The notes: generated from the letters alone by a model not told the origin. A DNA stretch of 64,000 nucleotides from SIG672 sp045605765 (GCA_045605765.1 JAZUQQ010000004.1:62001-126000), one strand, 5' to 3'; shown: positions 16,284 through 25,722, counted from the first letter of the stretch. Translations and numbers: made by a program.

Positions 16284-17168
16284 ATGGCAAAAAGTATGAC
16301 AGCCTACGGCAGAAGTGTCGGAAGCACACACAACAAAAATATAACGGTCGAGATAAAAAGCGTAAACAGCCGATATTTCGATCCGCAGATCAAAATCTCG
16401 CGCGCCTTTTCATATCTTGAAGAAAAGGTTAAAAATTACGTTCAAAATCATGTTTCGCGCGGAAAAGTTGATGTTTGGGTCGGTGTGGAGGTTACTGAAA
16501 ATCTTTCAAGCGAGATAAAACTCGACAAGGCTTACGCCGAGACATATATAAACGCACTTCGCGCACTTCGCGACGAGTTTGATCTTCACGACGACATTTC
16601 AGTAATGAGAGTCGCTCAAAACAGAGATATCTTCGTGTTCACGACTTCCGAAGAAGATGCGGATGCCGCTTGGAAAGAAATACTTCCCTTCCTTGAAAAA
16701 GCGATGGATTTATTCGTCGAAGCCAGAGAATCCGAAGGACGGAAGCTCATTTCCGACCTCATCGCAAAAAAGACTCACGTTGCAGAACTTGCAGCAGAAG
16801 TCGGAAAACTGAGCGCAAGCTCGACCTCTGGATACCGCGACAAGCTTGAAGCGCGTATCAGAAGCTTTCTCGAAGATCATACCATCACGGTAGACGAGTC
16901 GAGAATACTGACCGAATGCGCAATCTTCGCGGATAAGGTTGCGGTAGACGAGGAGCTTGTACGTCTTTCAAGCCACTTTGCGGCTTTTGACGAAATACTC
17001 ACCTCAGACCAGCCGATTGGGAAACGACTCGATTTTCTCATTCAGGAAATGAACAGAGAAACCAACACAATCGGGTCCAAGTGCAGTGATGCAAAGATCG
17101 CGCACATCGTAGTCGAAATGAAAAACGAACTCGAAAAAATTCGCGAACAGATACAGAACATTGAATAA
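16284..17168 (+). CDS. YicC family endoribonuclease-like protein
   Basis: The 294-residue product matches the YicC/YloC family: N-terminal MAKSMTAYGRSVGSTHNKNI (the MTGYG/MTAYG motif), SVNSRYFDPQIKISR, and a C-terminal domain with GKRLDFLIQEMNRETNTIGS near residues 247-266. Escherichia coli YicC is reported as an endoribonuclease that acts on small RNAs. In Bacillota the gene regularly precedes remA, gmk and rpoZ, as it does here apart from the missing gmk. The ribosome site is weak (AGAAAG). It is followed 19 bp later by remA. Confidence 0.93.
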   Translation: MAKSMTAYGRSVGSTHNKNITVEIKSVNSRYFDPQIKISRAFSYLEEKVKNYVQNHVSRGKVDVWVGVEVTENLSSEIKLDKAYAETYINALRALRDEFDLHDDISVMRVAQNRDIFVFTTSEEDADAAWKEILPFLEKAMDLFVEARESEGRKLISDLIAKKTHVAELAAEVGKLSASSTSGYRDKLEARIRSFLEDHTITVDESRILTECAIFADKVAVDEELVRLSSHFAAFDEILTSDQPIGKRLDFLIQEMNRETNTIGSKCSDAKIAHIVVEMKNELEKIREQIQNIE

Positions 17169-17187
17169 TTCGAAGGCGGACATCAAA

Positions 17188-17454
17188 ATGACACTTCTGA
17201 ACATAGGATTTGGAAATATGGTCTCGGCGGAACGTATCGTTTCAATAGTTTCGCCTGACGCCGCGCCGATAAAGCGTCTCATTCAGGACGCGCGCGACGC
17301 AGGAACGGTAATAGACGCCTCCTGCGGAAAAAAGACCCTCTCGGTAATAATCTGCGACAGCAGACACGTAATCCTTTCGTCTCTTTCAACCGAAGTGCTT
17401 TTTTCGCGACTTGAAAGTGCATCCGAACAAGGAAAAGAAATAGAAGAAGTTTAG
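17188..17454 (+). CDS. remA: RemA family regulator (DUF370)
   Basis: The 88-residue product matches RemA/YlzA, a ring-forming DNA-binding protein that activates matrix genes in Bacillus subtilis. MTLLNIGFGNMVSAERIVSI and PIKRLIQDARDAGTVIDAS are the family motifs. The ATG at 17188 is chosen over an upstream TTG (17161), because it starts the conserved LNIGFGN block. In many Bacillota gmk follows directly; here rpoZ does. Confidence 0.93.
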   Translation: MTLLNIGFGNMVSAERIVSIVSPDAAPIKRLIQDARDAGTVIDASCGKKTLSVIICDSRHVILSSLSTEVLFSRLESASEQGKEIEEV

Positions 17455-17526
17455 TATTTCCTCTTATTTCGATTAAACAAAGTCAACAATATCATTATAA
17501 AGTAAGATTTAAACAAGGAGTCAAAA

Positions 17527-17844
17527 ATGTTAATTCAGCCCTCTATCGTAGAACTCACCAAGGACAAGTACAACGCTTATACCGTAGTAATCGCAGCAGC
17601 AAAAGGCGCCCGCATGGTAACCGACGAGTACGTTGCTCAGCGCGAACGCGCAGACCGTTTGGTCGCAAACAAGGAGACCGATAAGCCGATCCACGCACTT
17701 ATAGAAAGCGAATACCGCGACGAAAAATCGGTAAAGGTAGCCGTAAGACGCCTTCACGAAGGAAAGTATCTTATAACGAACGCTCCTAACCTCGACGGTA
17801 CTCTCGTCAACGAAACGCCGGACAGCGATTCTTCGGACAACTAA
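17527..17844 (+). CDS. rpoZ: DNA-directed RNA polymerase subunit omega
   Basis: The 105-residue product is the omega subunit, which helps fold beta'. Residues about 15-33 (KYNAYTVVIAAAKGARMVT) are the conserved core, normally the sequence YTLVIAAAKRAR. A 25-residue acidic tail ends in DSDSSDN. An AAGGAG site lies 7 nt before the ATG. It sits between remA and priA, matching family context although gmk and coaBC are absent. Confidence 0.93.
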   Translation: MLIQPSIVELTKDKYNAYTVVIAAAKGARMVTDEYVAQRERADRLVANKETDKPIHALIESEYRDEKSVKVAVRRLHEGKYLITNAPNLDGTLVNETPDSDSSDN

Positions 17845-17882
17845 AAAAACGGCGGATAAACTTGGTTTTATTCGCCGTTTTT
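17845..17882 (+). terminator. Intrinsic terminator after rpoZ
   Basis: A 16-bp stem (AAAAACGGCGGATAAA with TTTATTCGCCGTTTTT, one G-T pair) ends in a T run directly after the rpoZ stop. Confidence 0.9.
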
Positions 17883-17970
17883 ACACCAAATTTTATAAAA
17901 GTTTTTCCAAGTAATGTTTTAGAAAAGATTTAAATCATTTCCACAAAACGATTTTCAAAAGAGGACAGAT

Positions 17971-20439
17971 GTGGCTTACAGAATAGTTGGGGTGCATATT
18001 CTTGCACTTCCTTATAATGCAGATAAAGAATACGAATACTATCTCCCCATAGACTTCGACCGAGATATCGCTCGCGGAAGCTTCGTTGTTGTTCCTTTCG
18101 GCGGAGGAAATAAAAAAGTGACAGCAATAGCCGTTTCCCTGCGAATGAGTGATGATATATCCAAATTAAAGCCTGTGCTTTCGCTTATTTCACACGTCTC
18201 ACTAAGCGAGGAACAGCTTGGGATTTGCGAATACTTGAAAAATCAGACCTTCTGTTCTGTCGGAGATGCGGTTAAAGCCATGATACCCTCCGCGGCACTT
18301 TCCAAAATACACGAGATATACCGTGCGCTTCCCGAAGCAGAGAAGCGTATCGAGCTGAATCAAAAAGCTCTGGTCGTTTGGGATTTTATAAGGCAATCTG
18401 GCAGAGGAGTAAGCGTGGAGCGGCTCGTAGCACGCTTTGGCAAAGAAGTATCATCAATACTTCCAAAGCTTGTTGAATACTCATATGCTGAGAAAATAAC
18501 CGAAATAAAAGACGGTGCGCGAAAGAAAGAGGTTGAGATAGTTCACCCAAAATTCTCACCCGACGAGGTACAAGATTATATTTCGGGTGATAAAAAAATA
18601 AAAGGTTCGAAGCGTATTTTGATACTTTCTTACCTTGCTGAAAACGGAGCTTGTCAGTCAGACGAGCTTTGCGAGCGTATCGGTATCACAAAAAAACAGA
18701 TATCAGCACTCGATAAGATGGGTCTTGTTGAGATCGAGCGACGCGAGGCGTTCAGAAGCCCCTATAAAATACCGATAAATAACGACCGAATATCCGAACT
18801 TTCCGCGCACCAAAACGAGGCTTTCGCAAAGATAGAGGCTCTTATTTCTTCGGGCGAGGCGAAAGCCGCACTTCTTCACGGAATAACGGGAAGTGGAAAA
18901 ACACACGTTATAAAAGCGGCGATAGATAAGGTAATTTCGTCAGGTCGTCAGGTCATCGTACTAGTGCCTGAGATTTCGCTCACTCCCCAGACGGTCGAAA
19001 CCTTTTGCTCGTTTTACGGCGACCGAGTTGCACTTTGGCACTCGGGTCTTTCGGCGGGTGAGAGATACGATACTTGGAGAAAGATAACGAACGGAGGTAC
19101 TGATATCTGTATCGGAACACGCTCGGCAGTCTTCGCGCCATTTCCAAATCTTGGAATGATAGTTATTGACGAAGAACACGAGCACACTTATAAATCCGAA
19201 CAGTCTCCAAAGTACCACGCACGCGACGTGGCAAGATACAGATGTGTAAAAAACAACGCTCTTATGCTTCTTTCATCGGCAACGCCTTCGGTTGAAAGCT
19301 ATTACAAAGCAAAAGAGGGGATCTACACTCTCGTGGAGATGACCGAGCGTTATAATAATGCAGTTCTACCCGAAACGATAATTTCAGATCTCCGGGCAGA
19401 CGCCGAAAACGGAAATCTCTCCCCGATAGGTGCAGTCCTCGGCGACGCTCTGCGAAAAACAAATGCAGAAAGCTCTCAGAGCATACTTTTTATCAACCGA
19501 AGAGGATACAACAATTTTCTGTCCTGCACGACCTGCGGGGAGGTCATCACCTGTCCGCGTTGCAGTGTATCGCTCACTTATCACGCGAAAAGCAGAAACG
19601 ACAAGTACGGTTATCTCGTCTGTCACTACTGCGGTCACCGCGAGGAAATACCCAAGAGATGCCCCGAATGTTCCTCTGAAACAGTTAATTTCCTTGGTTT
19701 CGGTACACAAAAGGCGGAAGAAATCTTAAATGAAGAATTTACAAACATGAGAGTTATGCGTATGGATGCAGATACTACCACCGCAAAATTCTCATTTGAT
19801 AAGATGCTTTCAGAATTCAGACGCGGAGAGGCAGACATTCTTGTAGGAACTCAGATGGTAACAAAGGGACACGACTTTCCGAACGTGGCACTAGTCGGTG
19901 TACTGCTTGCAGACACATCTCTCTATCTCGACGATTATCGCGCAAACGAGCGAACATTTGCGCTAATTACACAGGTAATAGGGCGTGCGGGACGCGGTGA
20001 GAAGAAGGGCAAGGCGATAATCCAGACCTATATTCCCGACCACCCCGTACTGCTTCTGGCGGCGGCGCAGGATTACAAAGCGTTTTACGAAAACGATATC
20101 GTTCTCAGACGTTCTCTCGTATTTCCGCCGTTTTGCGACATAGCACTTATATCGCTCTCATCGTCTGACGAAAACATGCTTTTGAATATGTCTGCTGTGT
20201 TTGCAAAAGAGCTTCGTACTCTTATAAACGGCGAGTTCAGCGACGTAAAGCTTTCAGTGTTTGGACCATTCGAAGCTCCTGTATACAAGGTAAACGCCGT
20301 ATATCATATGCGTTTTGTAATAAAATGTCGTGCTAACAAGCGCACAAGAGAGCTTTTCTCGAGAATAATTCTTGAGTTCCAAAGAAAAACGAGCAGAAAG
20401 ATCACTCTCTCAATCGACATAAACCCCGCAAGCTTATAA
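17971..20439 (+). CDS. priA: Primosomal replication factor PriA (3'-5' helicase)
   Basis: The 822-residue product restarts stalled replication forks by loading the replicative helicase. After the N-terminal DNA-binding domain come the Walker A GITGSGKTHV (about residue 303), the DEEH box (about 398) and the zinc cluster CTTCGEVITCPRC and CHYCGHREEIPKRCPEC (about 519-569). Helicase motif GTQMVTKGHDFPNV and a GRAGRGEKKG arginine-finger region follow. The start is GTG after GAGGACAG. def follows by 23 bp. Confidence 0.97.
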   Translation: MAYRIVGVHILALPYNADKEYEYYLPIDFDRDIARGSFVVVPFGGGNKKVTAIAVSLRMSDDISKLKPVLSLISHVSLSEEQLGICEYLKNQTFCSVGDAVKAMIPSAALSKIHEIYRALPEAEKRIELNQKALVVWDFIRQSGRGVSVERLVARFGKEVSSILPKLVEYSYAEKITEIKDGARKKEVEIVHPKFSPDEVQDYISGDKKIKGSKRILILSYLAENGACQSDELCERIGITKKQISALDKMGLVEIERREAFRSPYKIPINNDRISELSAHQNEAFAKIEALISSGEAKAALLHGITGSGKTHVIKAAIDKVISSGRQVIVLVPEISLTPQTVETFCSFYGDRVALWHSGLSAGERYDTWRKITNGGTDICIGTRSAVFAPFPNLGMIVIDEEHEHTYKSEQSPKYHARDVARYRCVKNNALMLLSSATPSVESYYKAKEGIYTLVEMTERYNNAVLPETIISDLRADAENGNLSPIGAVLGDALRKTNAESSQSILFINRRGYNNFLSCTTCGEVITCPRCSVSLTYHAKSRNDKYGYLVCHYCGHREEIPKRCPECSSETVNFLGFGTQKAEEILNEEFTNMRVMRMDADTTTAKFSFDKMLSEFRRGEADILVGTQMVTKGHDFPNVALVGVLLADTSLYLDDYRANERTFALITQVIGRAGRGEKKGKAIIQTYIPDHPVLLLAAAQDYKAFYENDIVLRRSLVFPPFCDIALISLSSSDENMLLNMSAVFAKELRTLINGEFSDVKLSVFGPFEAPVYKVNAVYHMRFVIKCRANKRTRELFSRIILEFQRKTSRKITLSIDINPASL

Positions 20440-20462
20440 AAAGCTAAAGAAAGGACTATAAT

Positions 20463-20945
20463 ATGGCAATACTTACGATAAGAACGGACAGCGACCCGAT
20501 ACTCTCGAAGGTCTGCCGTCCCGTAGATGAAATAACACCCCGCATCACCACCCTGCTCGACGATATGGTAGAAACTATGCGAAGTGCAGAGGGCGTCGGA
20601 CTCGCAGGACCTCAGGTCGGAGTAGCACGCCGCATCGTGGTGGTCGAATGTACGCCCGGTGAGGTTTATGAGCTTATAAATCCCGTAATTATCGCAAGAG
20701 AGGGCGTCCAGCTCGGCAAGGAGGGCTGTCTTTCCCTACCCGGTCAATGCGGCATCGTTTCCCGTCCTATGACGGTAACTGTCGAGGCGACCAACAGAAA
20801 AGGTGAGCGCTTCACGGTAACGGGCACAGGACTTCTTGCACGCGCATTCTGCCACGAGCTCGACCATCTCGACGGAATTCTTTACCCCAAGGTTGCACAG
20901 AGAATGCTCACTTACGAGGAGCTTATGAAAATGAGCGAGGAGTAA
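20463..20945 (+). CDS. def: Peptide deformylase
   Basis: The 160-residue product removes formyl from N-terminal Met. The three catalytic motifs are GVGLAGPQVG (about 45-54), EGCLSLPG (Cys ligand, about 88-95) and HELDHLDG (two His ligands and Glu, about 136-143). Motif I reads GLAGPQ rather than GLAAPQ, which is common in Clostridia. It follows priA with an AAGGA ribosome site. fmt, its usual partner, lies beyond a 401-bp hairpin-rich gap. Confidence 0.97.
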   Translation: MAILTIRTDSDPILSKVCRPVDEITPRITTLLDDMVETMRSAEGVGLAGPQVGVARRIVVVECTPGEVYELINPVIIAREGVQLGKEGCLSLPGQCGIVSRPMTVTVEATNRKGERFTVTGTGLLARAFCHELDHLDGILYPKVAQRMLTYEELMKMSEE

Positions 20946-21346
20946 ACCCTTTTGAGAAAATGGTTTACTAATCCCAAAAAGCTTTCTTTTGGAAAACTTT
21001 TTGTAAAAAGTTTTCCAAAACCCTTTCAAAAACTTTACTTAAAGGTGAATAAATAATTGATTGCAGATTTTGTTATTTGCAATCTATGTTCGTAGGAGCA
21101 TACAAAGGCGCCCATCCGCGCCGCACCAACTGTTTACCGCCGCGTTTTTCGCGGCGAGCAAAACGCGACACGCGTTGGGAGCGTTTTGCGAAACGGGTGG
21201 GTGTGCCTTAAGGGAGGGGCTCCCTCCCTAATAAGCCGCTCTTTGCAAGACTTTCTGTCGGCACAGAAAGTCGGAAAAATAATGCACAAACGCGTTTATT
21301 GTGTGTTCGCACAAACTAAATTCCTAGAAAGGAATGAACTGAAAAT
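20946..21346 (+). repeat. Hairpin-rich intergenic island between def and fmt
   Basis: No gene is seen in these 401 bp. They hold a series of perfect inverted repeats: a 34-bp palindrome with 16-bp arms (20987-21020); GATTGCA/TGCAATC (21059-21084); CGCCGCG-T5-CGCGGCG (21138-21156); GCAAAACGC/GCGTTTTGC (21158-21189); GGGAGGG/CCCTCCC (21212-21228); GACTTTCTGT-CGGC-ACAGAAAGTC (21249-21272); and TGTG-TTCG-CACA (21302-21313). This looks like stacked intergenic repeat modules or a structured RNA. It splits the usual def-fmt operon. Confidence 0.75.
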
Positions 21347-22288
21347 ATGAAAATCCTATTTATGGGTACTCCCGATTTTGCGGTAAACTCTTTTACCGCA
21401 CTCTGCCGTGAGTTTTCGGTCGTCGGCGTCATAACTCAGCCCGATAAGCCGAAAGGCAGAGGATATACTCTCACTCCCCCACCCGTAAAGGTAGAGGCAG
21501 AAAAGCTCGGTATACCCGTATATCAACCCGAAACATTGAAAGACGGTGCTATAAAGGAGCTCCTTGATGAGCTTTCGCCCGATCTCATCGCGGTCGTGGC
21601 ATACGGAAAAATTCTTCCTTCTTACGTACTTGACTACCCGAAATACGGCTGTATAAATCTTCACGGCTCGCTCCTGCCCAAATATCGCGGTGCCGCTCCG
21701 ATGCAAAGAGCGATCATCGACGGGGAAAAGGTTACGGGAGTGACTACTATGTATATGGCAAAGGGTCTTGATACGGGCGATATGCTCGAAAAAGCCACCG
21801 TCGAGATCGGCGAAAACGATAATTTTGAGTATATTCACGACCGCCTCGCGTCTGTCGGCGCAGAGCTCCTCGTGTCAACCGTCAAAAAGCTCGAAAAATG
21901 CGAGATCGTTCCCGAAAAGCAGGACGACACGCTTTCCACATACGCAGCAAAGATCGAAAAGACCGACTGTCTTATCGATTTTTCAAGGAGCGCGCAGGAG
22001 ATACACGACCAAGTCCGCGGACTTTCTCCCATTCCACTCTCGTTTGCATATTTAAACGGCAAAATGCTCAAAATAAGATCGTCGCTTATCATCGAAAAGC
22101 ACGGAGATTTCGGCAAAGCTGGCGAGATAATATCGGCAGATTCCAAGGGCATCGCCGTAGCCTGCGGTGACGGCAAGCTTCTTATTACCGAGGTCGTGCC
22201 CGAAGGCAAAAAGCCTATGAGTGCCGCCTCTTTCGTAAACGGCAGAGGTGTCGCCGTCGGTGACGTTCTGAGCTCAAATAAGGAATAA
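21347..22288 (+). CDS. fmt: Methionyl-tRNA formyltransferase
   Basis: The 313-residue product formylates initiator Met-tRNA with 10-formyl-THF. MKILFMGTPDFAVNSFTAL, the catalytic CINLHGSLLPKYRGAAPMQR block (about 103-122) and TGVTTMYMAKGLDTGDML are typical. The C-terminal OB-like domain (about 205-313) is present. A GAAAGGAATG site lies before the ATG. rsmB follows after 2 bp. Confidence 0.97.
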   Translation: MKILFMGTPDFAVNSFTALCREFSVVGVITQPDKPKGRGYTLTPPPVKVEAEKLGIPVYQPETLKDGAIKELLDELSPDLIAVVAYGKILPSYVLDYPKYGCINLHGSLLPKYRGAAPMQRAIIDGEKVTGVTTMYMAKGLDTGDMLEKATVEIGENDNFEYIHDRLASVGAELLVSTVKKLEKCEIVPEKQDDTLSTYAAKIEKTDCLIDFSRSAQEIHDQVRGLSPIPLSFAYLNGKMLKIRSSLIIEKHGDFGKAGEIISADSKGIAVACGDGKLLITEVVPEGKKPMSAASFVNGRGVAVGDVLSSNKE

Positions 22289-22290
22289 AA

Positions 22291-23589
22291 ATGAACGTAC
22301 GCAGAGCTGCATATAATATACTTTCCGAAAGCGAAAGATCACAAAAATACATCTCTCTCGCGCTTGACTCGTATATCTCGTCAAACGGCATTGTCGGCGA
22401 GGACAGAGCTCTTCTCTCGGCACTCGTTTACGGAGTTACCGAGAGAAGGATCACTCTCGACTATTTTATCGAGGTATTTTCAGGAAGAAGCATTTCTTCT
22501 CTCGACAAAGAGGTCGCAATTCTTCTGCGTCTCGGAGCGTATCAGATAATTTATCTTGACAAGATCCCCGATAGCGCGGCGGTAAACGAGAGTGTAAAGC
22601 TAGCATCACGATATGCGGCAAGGTCGAAGAATTTTATAAACGCTATCCTTCGTCGCATCTGCCGCGAAAATGACGCTCTTCCCTATCCGAGCGATCCGAC
22701 CGAGCGAGTTTCAATAGAAAACTCTCTTCCGATGGCACTTTGCGAGCATTTTAAAAAGGATTACCCCGAAGAGTGGGGTGACATAGTGTCTGCCTCAAAC
22801 TCAAAGCCTCATATAACTCTAACGGCAAATACTCTGAAAATTTCGCGAGATGAACTTGCCCGTACAATCGGAGAAAGCTGCGAAAAAACAGTTTTTTCGA
22901 ATAAAGGTCTGCGCCTCAAATCAAATTTTGCGGTATCAGAATTTTCTCCGCTTCACACAGGGCTTTGCTACGTTCAGGACGAAGCCTCGCAGATAGCGGT
23001 ATCGGCACTTTCTCCAAAAGCAGGAGATATCGTAATCGACGTCTGCTCCTGTCCGGGCGGAAAAGCGTTTTTTGCCGCAATATCAATGGAAAACAGCGGC
23101 AAGATATACTGCTTTGATCTGCACGCTTCCAAGCTTTCACTGATTGAAAATCAGGCAAAAAAGCTAGGTATTGATATTCTCGAGATCTCTCAACACGACT
23201 CACGTTCGGCAAAAGAAGATCTTATCGGCAAAGCCGATAGAGTAATCTGCGACGTTCCCTGCTCAGGACTCGGAGTTATCGCAAAAAAGCCCGAGATACG
23301 TCACAAGGACGTCGGATCTCTCGGTGAGCTTGACGACATTCAAAAGGAAATTTTGGAAGCGTCGGCGAAATACGTAAAGGTCGGCGGTAAGCTCCTGTAC
23401 TCAACCTGCACTCTAAGAAAAGCCGAAAACGAGAACCAGGTGCTCGAATTTCTAAAAGAAAACGAAAATTTCAAGGCGAGTGCGTTCAAGGTCGGCGAGC
23501 TTGACGCTCCCAAAGGCATGATAACGCTTTTGCCCTCAAAGCATAATACCGACGGATTTTTCATCGCGCTTCTTACAAGAACATCCTGA
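22291..23589 (+). CDS. rsmB: 16S rRNA (cytosine-967-C5)-methyltransferase RsmB
   Basis: The 432-residue product has an N-terminal NusB-like RNA-binding domain (1-140; LLRLGAYQIIYLDKIPDSAA) and a C-terminal methyltransferase domain. The SAM site is VIDVCSCPGGKAFFAA (about 247-262). The two catalytic cysteines lie in CDVPCSGLGV and YSTCTLRKAENE. It follows fmt by 2 bp, the usual fmt-rsmB order. Confidence 0.95.
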   Translation: MNVRRAAYNILSESERSQKYISLALDSYISSNGIVGEDRALLSALVYGVTERRITLDYFIEVFSGRSISSLDKEVAILLRLGAYQIIYLDKIPDSAAVNESVKLASRYAARSKNFINAILRRICRENDALPYPSDPTERVSIENSLPMALCEHFKKDYPEEWGDIVSASNSKPHITLTANTLKISRDELARTIGESCEKTVFSNKGLRLKSNFAVSEFSPLHTGLCYVQDEASQIAVSALSPKAGDIVIDVCSCPGGKAFFAAISMENSGKIYCFDLHASKLSLIENQAKKLGIDILEISQHDSRSAKEDLIGKADRVICDVPCSGLGVIAKKPEIRHKDVGSLGELDDIQKEILEASAKYVKVGGKLLYSTCTLRKAENENQVLEFLKENENFKASAFKVGELDAPKGMITLLPSKHNTDGFFIALLTRTS

Positions 23590-23618
23590 AATCGCTTATA
23601 AACGAAAGGAAACAAAAT

Positions 23619-24329
23619 ATGTTTTATATAGACTGGACTTATATAATTCTCGTTATGCCTGCCCTTGTTTTCTCAATTTGGGCAAGCGCGAGAGTGAACA
23701 CAACCTTTGAAAAATACTCGAAGCAAAATTCAATGCGTCGAATGACCGGTGCACAAGCGGCAGAAAGAGTTCTGCGCGCAAACGGAATATACAACGTAAA
23801 GATCGAAAGAGTCAGTGGAAATCTGACCGACCATTACGATCCGAAGGCTAACGTAATACGTCTTTCCGATGTGGTCTACGACTCTATATCGACCGCCGCT
23901 ATCGGAGTTGCCGCTCACGAAGCAGGTCACGCCGTACAGCACGCTCAGAACTATGCTCCCGTTAAGATAAGAACTGCGATCGTTCCAATCACAAATATTG
24001 GATCAAAGCTTTCCATACCGCTCATTTTTCTCGGAATACTCCTCTCCTATATGGGATCTCAGTTCGCTTTGATCGCCTACGCAGGAGTTGCTGCATTTGG
24101 ACTCTGTGTCCTCTTTCAGCTTGTAACTCTGCCGACTGAGTTCAACGCGAGCAAAAGAGCGCTCGTTGCCATCGAGCAGTGCGGAATACTGAGCAGTGAC
24201 GAGCTTGAAGGCTCGAAAAAGGTGCTTTCGGCCGCCGCTCTCACCTACGTTGCCGCACTTGCAGTAACACTTATGCAGTTTTTAAGACTCTTTCTTATGG
24301 TATCGGGTTCAACCAACAGAAGAAGATGA
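23619..24329 (+). CDS. Zinc metallopeptidase, YugP type
   Basis: The 236-residue membrane protein has an N-terminal helix (residues 5-23), the zinc motif AAHEAGHAVQHAQ (HEXXH at about 108-112) and three further hydrophobic stretches (about 125-145, 152-170 and 205-228). This matches the YugP family of membrane zinc proteases, which often sits in the fmt-rsmB neighbourhood of Clostridia. The substrate is unknown. A strong bidirectional terminator follows. Confidence 0.9.
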   Translation: MFYIDWTYIILVMPALVFSIWASARVNTTFEKYSKQNSMRRMTGAQAAERVLRANGIYNVKIERVSGNLTDHYDPKANVIRLSDVVYDSISTAAIGVAAHEAGHAVQHAQNYAPVKIRTAIVPITNIGSKLSIPLIFLGILLSYMGSQFALIAYAGVAAFGLCVLFQLVTLPTEFNASKRALVAIEQCGILSSDELEGSKKVLSAAALTYVAALAVTLMQFLRLFLMVSGSTNRRR

Positions 24330-24330
24330 C

Positions 24331-24357
24331 AAAAACGCCGACGCTGTCGGCGTTTTT
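24331..24357. terminator. Bidirectional terminator between yugP-like gene and spoVAE
   Basis: AAAAACGCCGAC-GCT-GTCGGCGTTTTT is a perfect 12-bp stem with A and T runs on both sides. It separates converging genes. Confidence 0.93.
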
Positions 24358-24361
24358 TGTT

Positions 24362-24715
24362 TTATTTTGCCTTACTTTTGAAAACGAGTGCTGATGTGAG
24401 TGCAGCGACGAGCGTCACGCTTATTCCTGCCGCCGATGCGGTCAGTCCACCTGTAAAGGCTCCGAGAAGTCCTTCGCTATCCACTGCCTTCATAACCCCC
24501 GATGCAAGTACGTTTCCAAAGCCTGTAAGCGGTACGGATGCTCCGCATCCCGCAAAATCGACGAGTGGCTGATAAACTCCTATCGCACCGAGCACAGTTC
24601 CCAAGGTGACGTAAATAACGAGTATCCGCGCGGGCGTTAGTTTTGTTATATCAATGAGTATCTGTGCGGGTATGCAAAGCGCACCGCCGATAAGAAATGC
24701 CCATAAAAACTGCAT
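24362..24715 (-). CDS. spoVAE: Stage V sporulation protein AE-type membrane protein
   Basis: The 117-residue hydrophobic protein has about four helices and the family pattern FLIGGALCIPAQILID followed by YQPLVDFAGCGASVPLTGFG. It belongs to the SpoVAC/SpoVAE(b) family, part of the channel that moves dipicolinic acid into the forespore and out at germination. It starts 2 bp after spoVAD. The name follows its pairing with spoVAD; by sequence alone SpoVAE and SpoVAC are related. Confidence 0.9.
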   Translation of the reverse strand: MQFLWAFLIGGALCIPAQILIDITKLTPARILVIYVTLGTVLGAIGVYQPLVDFAGCGASVPLTGFGNVLASGVMKAVDSEGLLGAFTGGLTASAAGISVTLVAALTSALVFKSKAK

Positions 24716-24717
24716 TT

Positions 24718-25722
24718 TTATTCTCCTTCTTCCTTTATATTTGCCGAAAAATGCACGAGATGCGCAACTGCAGGGATACTTAGCCCCTGTTGCAGACTCG
24801 TGGGGCTCATAAGCGCACCCGTTCCTATGAAAAGTACCTCGCGAAGCTTTCCCGACTCGATCTCGGGCAGGATTTTAGTAGCAAGCACGAGCGCACTACA
24901 ACCGCAACCCGAGCCGCCCGCATGCATATCCTGATTTTCGCGGTCGAACACTATGAGTCCGCAATCGTTATAATTATCACCGAGCTTTTTGCCGCGCTTT
25001 GCCATAAGCTCCTTTACTATCGAATATCCCTCGTAGCCGAGGTCGCCCGTCACGATAAGGTCGTAGTCGGACGGCTTTGTGCCGCTTTTCTCGAAAAACG
25101 AGCAGAGCGTATCTATCGCCGCAGGTGCCATCGCCGCGCCCATATTGTTTATATCCTTGATTCCGCCGTCACGAACCGTGCCAAACATTACCTCGGAGAT
25201 CTGCGCCCTGCATAACTTGTCGCTTATTATAAAAGCACCCGAAGCGGTGACAGTTCTCTGCGACGTCGGCGTTCTCTGTCCGCCGTATTCAAGCGGAAAA
25301 CGGAACTGTCTTTCCGCCGAGCAAAAGTGCGACGAGGTGACCGCTCCCGCGTTTTTTGCGTAGCCTGCCGACACCGAAAGCGATGCGAGCGCCACCGACT
25401 CGGCGCAGGTCGAGCAGGCTCCGTAGAGTCCTATATACGGCGTTTCAAAGTCGATGAGCCCGTAGTTTGACGAGGTACACTGATTCATAAGATCTCCTGC
25501 AAAAACACAATCTATCTCAGTACCCGGTCTTAGCTTACAAAGAGCGCCAGAAAAGGCACGCCTTTGCATCTCGCTCTCGGCTTTCTCCCAAGTATCCTTT
25601 GAGAAGCGGTCGTCACCCGAATATTCCTCGATAAGATGACCTATCGGACCTTCCTTTTCTTTTCTGCCTGCCACGGCATAGTAGGAGAGCACCGACGGTC
25701 TGTTTTGTAATTTCACATACAT
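24718..25722 (-). CDS. spoVAD: Stage V sporulation protein AD
   Basis: The 334-residue product matches SpoVAD, a thiolase-fold protein that binds dipicolinic acid. Seen are GPIGHLIEEYSGDDRFSKDT near 26-45, the ACSTCAESVALASLSVSAGY region (about 98-117), TVTASGAFIISD and MHAGGSGCGCSALVLATK. The ATG has an AAGG site. It is upstream of and tightly packed with spoVAE; spoVAC is not adjacent but 4 kb away. No clear sigma-G promoter was recognised. Confidence 0.95.
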   Translation of the reverse strand: MYVKLQNRPSVLSYYAVAGRKEKEGPIGHLIEEYSGDDRFSKDTWEKAESEMQRRAFSGALCKLRPGTEIDCVFAGDLMNQCTSSNYGLIDFETPYIGLYGACSTCAESVALASLSVSAGYAKNAGAVTSSHFCSAERQFRFPLEYGGQRTPTSQRTVTASGAFIISDKLCRAQISEVMFGTVRDGGIKDINNMGAAMAPAAIDTLCSFFEKSGTKPSDYDLIVTGDLGYEGYSIVKELMAKRGKKLGDNYNDCGLIVFDRENQDMHAGGSGCGCSALVLATKILPEIESGKLREVLFIGTGALMSPTSLQQGLSIPAVAHLVHFSANIKEEGE

